Assembly (NCBI GenBank): GCA_964497925.1
Contig: CAZCFE010000016.1
Coordinates: 1-27,744 of the forward strand
Source: CAIYWZ01 sp964497925
GTDB lineage: Bacteria > Pseudomonadota > Alphaproteobacteria > CAIYWZ01
Length of the DNA stretch: 27,744 nt
Direction of reading: 5' to 3'
Shown here: piece by piece, positions 24,649 through 27,744 of the stretch
How positions within the stretch are numbered: the stretch's first letter is position 1
How the letters are laid out: every line of letters begins with the position of its first letter
Notes under the pieces: model-generated
What the model saw: the letters and a program-made list of their open reading frames with translations, nothing else
Databases searched by the model: none
Told to the model about the DNA's origin: nothing
Made by a program: the position numbers and the translations under genes

Positions 24649-25773
24649 CTAAGAAAACAAGGATTTTATCCATGAAAACACTTTAAAATGAACGAAATCA
24701 TTGCCATTTATATAAACCATAAGCCCTAAAATCAAAATTAAGCCTGTCATAAAAGCTCTTTCTTGAATCTTTTGAGAAAGCGGTTTTCCTCGAATCGCTT
24801 CAATGCTATAAAATAAGATGTGTCCACCATCAAGAACGGGAATAGGGAATAAATTAAATAATCCCAAATTCACAGAAAGTAACGCCATCATCCACACCAA
24901 AGTCGCCACTCCCATTTGAGAGGCTTGACCAGTTACTTCTGCAATCCTTAAAAATCCGCCCATTTCATCAGCGCTACGTTTACCTGTGAACATCTGCCCA
25001 ATATTAACAAGCATTGACCAAGAAAATGAAAACGTCTCATACACAGAGGTGTAAAGAGCGCTGCCTACGCTATGTTGTATATATTCTGGAATAAGGCTGC
25101 GCACAATTCCTAAGCGCCCAACTTTTTTCATATGACCTTCTTTAGATTTTTCCTCTTCTTCTTTTGGAGCGACAGTTAAAGACAGTTCTTTACCTTCACG
25201 ATCGACAATCATATTCAAAGAAACATTGGCGTTTGTTTTTACAAATCGCTCTATATCCAAAAATGTTTTGATCTTCTCTCCATTAATAGACTTGATCATA
25301 TCACCGACTTGAAGTCCCGCTTCTTTTGCAGCACTCCCTTCTACAAAATCAGAAATCTTTGCAGGTACATATCTTTGTCCAACAGTTGCAAAAAGAAAGA
25401 AAAACACCAAGATAGCCAAAATATAATTCGCAATTGGCCCTGCAGCTGCAATCCAAATACGCTGGTATGGTGTTTTGGCATGCATTGTTTTGGACTTTTC
25501 CTCATCGGTCAATTTTCCCATTTCTTCATTATCTGGTCTACTTGAGGCGTCTGCATCACCAAGATATTTTACATATCCTCCAAAAGGAAAAATACTAAAT
25601 TTCCATCTTGTGCCTGACTTATCTGTCCACCCAAAAATCTCCGGACCTACTCCAATTGAAAATGTTTCAATTGTCACGCCAAACCTTTTTGCTACTAAAT
25701 AGTGCCCCAATTCATGCACAAACACAAGAATTGTAAAAACAACCAAAAATGGCAAAATATATCCAAAAAACAT
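24649..25773 (-). CDS. rseP: RseP, site-2 (intramembrane) zinc metalloprotease
   Basis: A 374-residue inner-membrane protease. The first helix holds the zinc-binding HELGH (His20, Glu21, His24). A PDZ domain spans about 120-200, with GSAAKEAGLQVGDMIKSINGEKI. The C-terminal part holds NLFPIPVLDGGH (about 308-319), whose Asp is the third metal ligand, and a last helix at about 343-362. It is shorter than the two-PDZ E. coli enzyme; only one PDZ is clear. RseP-type proteases cut anti-sigma factors and remnant signal peptides. It is the first gene of the rseP-bamA-skp-fabZ operon, 115 bases downstream of a perfect promoter. uppS, cdsA and dxr, often just upstream, are absent. Confidence 0.96.
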   Translation of the reverse strand: MFFGYILPFLVVFTILVFVHELGHYLVAKRFGVTIETFSIGVGPEIFGWTDKSGTRWKFSIFPFGGYVKYLGDADASSRPDNEEMGKLTDEEKSKTMHAKTPYQRIWIAAAGPIANYILAILVFFFLFATVGQRYVPAKISDFVEGSAAKEAGLQVGDMIKSINGEKIKTFLDIERFVKTNANVSLNMIVDREGKELSLTVAPKEEEEKSKEGHMKKVGRLGIVRSLIPEYIQHSVGSALYTSVYETFSFSWSMLVNIGQMFTGKRSADEMGGFLRIAEVTGQASQMGVATLVWMMALLSVNLGLFNLFPIPVLDGGHILFYSIEAIRGKPLSQKIQERAFMTGLILILGLMVYINGNDFVHFKVFSWIKSLFS

Positions 25774-25786
25774 TCTTAATCATTCC

Positions 25787-25825
25787 CTATTTCAAAAAAC
25801 TCATTTCTTTAACACCCGGCATCAT
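25787..25825 (-). CDS. possible 12-codon leader peptide in the rseP 5' UTR
   Basis: Between the promoter and rseP, the frame from ATG 25825 encodes MMPGVKEMSFLK and ends in TAG, 13 bases before the rseP start. A GAGAGG element stands about ten bases ahead of the ATG, so it could be translated. It has no recognised family and no obvious run of regulatory codons. It may be chance; it is listed because of its position and plausible ribosome binding site. Confidence 0.2.
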   Translation of the reverse strand: MMPGVKEMSFLK

Positions 25826-25895
25826 ACCACCCGAACCTCTCAAGAGCAACAAAAATCAAAGGCAAACATCAAAGGATACCCATCAATTAAGTAAT

Positions 25896-25924
25896 ATTAT
25901 ACCCGGATCATAATCGTTTGTCAA
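25896..25924 (-). promoter_or_regulatory. perfect-consensus sigma70 promoter of the rseP-bamA-skp-fabZ operon
   Basis: Read on the minus strand, TTGACA (25924-25919) is followed by exactly 17 bases and TATAAT (25901-25896). Transcription would start near 25889, giving a 5' UTR of about 115 bases before rseP. The -35 lies 23 bases beyond the stop of the upstream chemoreceptor-like gene on the same strand, with no terminator in between. A perfect promoter implies strong, constitutive expression by the housekeeping sigma factor. Confidence 0.88.
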
Positions 25925-25947
25925 TTTTTTTTATCAAAATTTAAGAT

Positions 25948-27459
25948 TTATTCTCGCAAGGAAGTTAATAGAATATCAGATTCTTGTTTCAGTTTTTCAG
26001 CCTGAATGGATAAATTACTTGACACATCAACCATTGATTTTGAAATTTTAGTCATTATTTCAGATACTTTTGTTACGCTTGAGATGTTATCAAAGACATC
26101 ACCACTAATTGAAACGGCGTTTGATATTGAATTTTCGATGGATAATGTTTCTTGGTCTTGGACCTCCAAAGAAAGCGTAATATCATTTGAAATTTCGTCT
26201 ATTTGATAAATCGTTTGCGTAATGCCTTGCATATAAGTAACAATATCACCATACACACTTTCTGTAAAATCAATCAACCCAATAATATCGCGTACTGCCC
26301 TTGCTCCACTTTTTGATAAATCTTTAACCTCTTGAGCCACAATTTGAGTCCCCCTCCCCTCTTCTCCAAGCCTTAATGATTCAATCGCTGCATTCATGGA
26401 AAGGTATTTTGTTTTGGAAGAAATAGAGTTAATATAATCTGTCATGTCTTTTATTTTATCGAGTGTTTTATTCAACTTTTCAATAACATCATCAGTTCTT
26501 TGAACACTTTGAACAGCATTTTTTGAAAGTTTGTACGAAGATATAACTTTTTGCTCAATCGATCCAGTTGTAGCCTTAAGAGTAAATGAATTATTCTGGA
26601 TATCATGAATACATTGTTTTATAAGCTTTGCATCGCCGTGCGCCTTTATTGCACTATTAAAACTTTCTTGAGAATTATTAAAAATATCATTTGCTATTGT
26701 TTTAAGATTTTTCGAACTTTCAAAAATACTATCTGTTGCATTTTTTAATTTTTTCTCAAATTTTAAAGAAAGATCCAAAATATGATTTCTGTGCTCTTTT
26801 TGAGCTCTTTCTTTTTCTTCTTCACGCAAAAAATTTGCATGCACTAACTCTTGTGTTCGCTTATCAAGCTGAATTTGAATATTAAATTCAGCCCTTGCTC
26901 CACGTTCTAACCAATAAATACAAGAAAAAAGGGTCATTGCGATAATACTCAACATACCAATTGATGGCAAAAATTGAACAAATGGCTTCGCATCAAAAAA
27001 AGCCACTACTGCATATAACAAAAATGTTGCCAAAACATATAACGCCCCATAAATAATTGGCCATCTTAATAAAAGAATAGCGCAGGTCAAAAATAAAGCA
27101 ATTGCAAACATAGCTGACTCAATTCCATCATTAGAGAAATAAGCAATCATCAAGCGCACAAAACACAGAGAAATTCCCATGCCAAAAGCAATTTTTGCAT
27201 AAGCATCTTTGTATAAAAATGTTGTATAAATCGTTATCAAGCATATTGGTAAACCAATCATATAACGTAAATATGACATAATCAAAATATTTTGATGCTG
27301 TTTTATATAGTCAAAGAATCCAAACAATGACCAAAGAATGGTGCCAGCAATCAGCACACCAATACGTGCATTAAAGTATTTTAATACATTTTCTTTTTGG
27401 TATTGCATCTCTTGATCTGGCTGAAACAAAAAACCAAGCTTTAATAGAATTTTTTTCAA
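25948..27459 (-). CDS. chemoreceptor-like protein: six-helix membrane module plus MCP signalling domain
   Basis: A 503-residue protein. The first ~190 residues hold about six hydrophobic helices (near 34-52, 62-82, 90-106, 115-130, 133-152, 165-184), with no periplasmic sensing domain and no visible HAMP. A charged linker (about 185-230) leads into a long coiled coil. The hairpin tip at about 345-375 reads SMNAAIESLRLGEEGRGTQIVAQEV. It keeps the Glu, Arg, Glu and Arg of the canonical NAAIEAARAGEQGRG core that contact CheA, CheW and partner dimers, but differs at several hydrophobic tip positions. It probably senses a membrane or cytoplasmic signal. No che or flagellar gene lies in the window. 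GGAGAAGG precedes the ATG. Confidence 0.85.
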   Translation of the reverse strand: MKKILLKLGFLFQPDQEMQYQKENVLKYFNARIGVLIAGTILWSLFGFFDYIKQHQNILIMSYLRYMIGLPICLITIYTTFLYKDAYAKIAFGMGISLCFVRLMIAYFSNDGIESAMFAIALFLTCAILLLRWPIIYGALYVLATFLLYAVVAFFDAKPFVQFLPSIGMLSIIAMTLFSCIYWLERGARAEFNIQIQLDKRTQELVHANFLREEEKERAQKEHRNHILDLSLKFEKKLKNATDSIFESSKNLKTIANDIFNNSQESFNSAIKAHGDAKLIKQCIHDIQNNSFTLKATTGSIEQKVISSYKLSKNAVQSVQRTDDVIEKLNKTLDKIKDMTDYINSISSKTKYLSMNAAIESLRLGEEGRGTQIVAQEVKDLSKSGARAVRDIIGLIDFTESVYGDIVTYMQGITQTIYQIDEISNDITLSLEVQDQETLSIENSISNAVSISGDVFDNISSVTKVSEIMTKISKSMVDVSSNLSIQAEKLKQESDILLTSLRE

Positions 27460-27606
27460 AAACCTTCTCCAATTTTCTTAATTCAACTATATGCTGCGAT
27501 AGTAAACAAAACATTTATAATTAATAAAAAAATCATTAATAATTTTTTAATATTTCCATGACAGCATGTTCTTTGAAGGAACAACAACAAAGAGAAGAAA
27601 TGCGTC
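27460..27606. other. AT-rich divergent intergenic region
   Basis: The 147 bases between the chemoreceptor-like gene (minus) and the exported protein gene (plus) must hold both promoters. Runs such as ATTAATAAAAAAATCATTAA make many weak -10-like matches in both directions, but no -35/-10 pair stands out. No RNA gene or clear hairpin is seen. Confidence 0.5.
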
Positions 27607-27744
27607 ATGCCCCATTTTAAATCAAAAAAAATATCATTATTTCTTTGCAGCGTATCATGCAGCGTTCTAATCGTGGGAGAATCAAGCAGAGCCTTTGCAT
27701 CGACAGTGGCAGTATCTGGGGGTGTGGATGTGGTGAGGCCGGAA
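27607..27744 (+). CDS. exported protein of unknown function, N-terminus only (partial)
   Basis: An open frame starts at ATG 27607 and runs off the window end after 46 codons. The first residues, MPHFKSKKISLFLCSVSCSV, continue LIVGESSRAFA. They have the basic n-region, hydrophobic core and AFA cleavage site of a Sec signal peptide, giving a mature start STVAVSGGVDVVRPE. A purine-rich AAAGAGAAGAAA upstream can serve as ribosome binding site. The mature part is too short to place in a family. An earlier ATG at 27600 stops after six codons. Confidence 0.65.
   Translation, partial: MPHFKSKKISLFLCSVSCSVLIVGESSRAFASTVAVSGGVDVVRPE

Noticed and set aside
1..27744. Mobile elements, CRISPR arrays, prophage or toxin-antitoxin genes
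   Set aside because: Nearly all of the window is accounted for by conserved chromosomal genes in tight order; no transposase, integrase, repeat array or tRNA-linked duplication was found.

Overview
The window is AT-rich and belongs to an alphaproteobacterium, probably a host-associated lineage of the Holosporales/Rickettsiales type. That placement is inferred. The evidence is the tuf-tRNA-Trp-secE-nusG-rplKAJL-rpoBC order, the bamD-recN-ligA block, an alphaproteobacterial NrnC nanoRNase next to a tRNA-Leu, a HemF without the usual C-terminal tail, and the absence of lpx genes from the places where alphaproteobacteria usually keep them. I see no insertion sequences, phage genes, CRISPR arrays or long repeats.

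Layout. (1) 1-11743, plus strand: the last codons of tuf, a terminator, tRNA-Trp, then secE, nusG, rplK, rplA, rplJ, rplL, rpoB and rpoC. This is the core transcription/translation cluster. It carries likely RNA control elements before rplK (candidate L1 site), before rplJ (L10-type leader) and between rplL and rpoB (attenuator hairpin), and ends in a strong terminator after rpoC. (2) 11761-18733, plus strand: a compact run of pgk, bamD, recN, ligA, a GNAT acetyltransferase with a predicted signal peptide, and hemF. (3) 18734-19072: tRNA-Arg(CCG) and tRNA-Leu(CAG), each with a recognisable sigma70-type promoter. (4) 19073-21410, plus strand: nrnC, a rubredoxin-less rubrerythrin and an MHS-family MFS transporter. 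(5) 21385-25773, minus strand: an envelope operon rseP-bamA-skp-fabZ read from a perfect-consensus promoter (TTGACA-17-TATAAT) at 25896-25924. (6) 25948-27459, minus strand: a membrane protein with a chemoreceptor-type signalling domain. (7) From 27607, plus strand: the start of an exported protein of unknown function, cut by the window edge.

Functional links. BamD and BamA, in different operons, belong to the same outer-membrane assembly machine; Skp delivers its substrates and RseP is the site-2 protease normally tied to envelope-stress control. FabZ supplies unsaturated or elongating acyl chains for phospholipids. Its normal lipid A partners (lpxD, lpxA) are missing from this locus, and lpxC is missing upstream of bamD. 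The most interesting candidates are this double absence of lpx genes, the apparently exported GNAT enzyme, the chemoreceptor-like protein with a six-helix membrane module instead of a periplasmic sensor, and the regulatory layout of the tRNA-Arg and rseP promoters.
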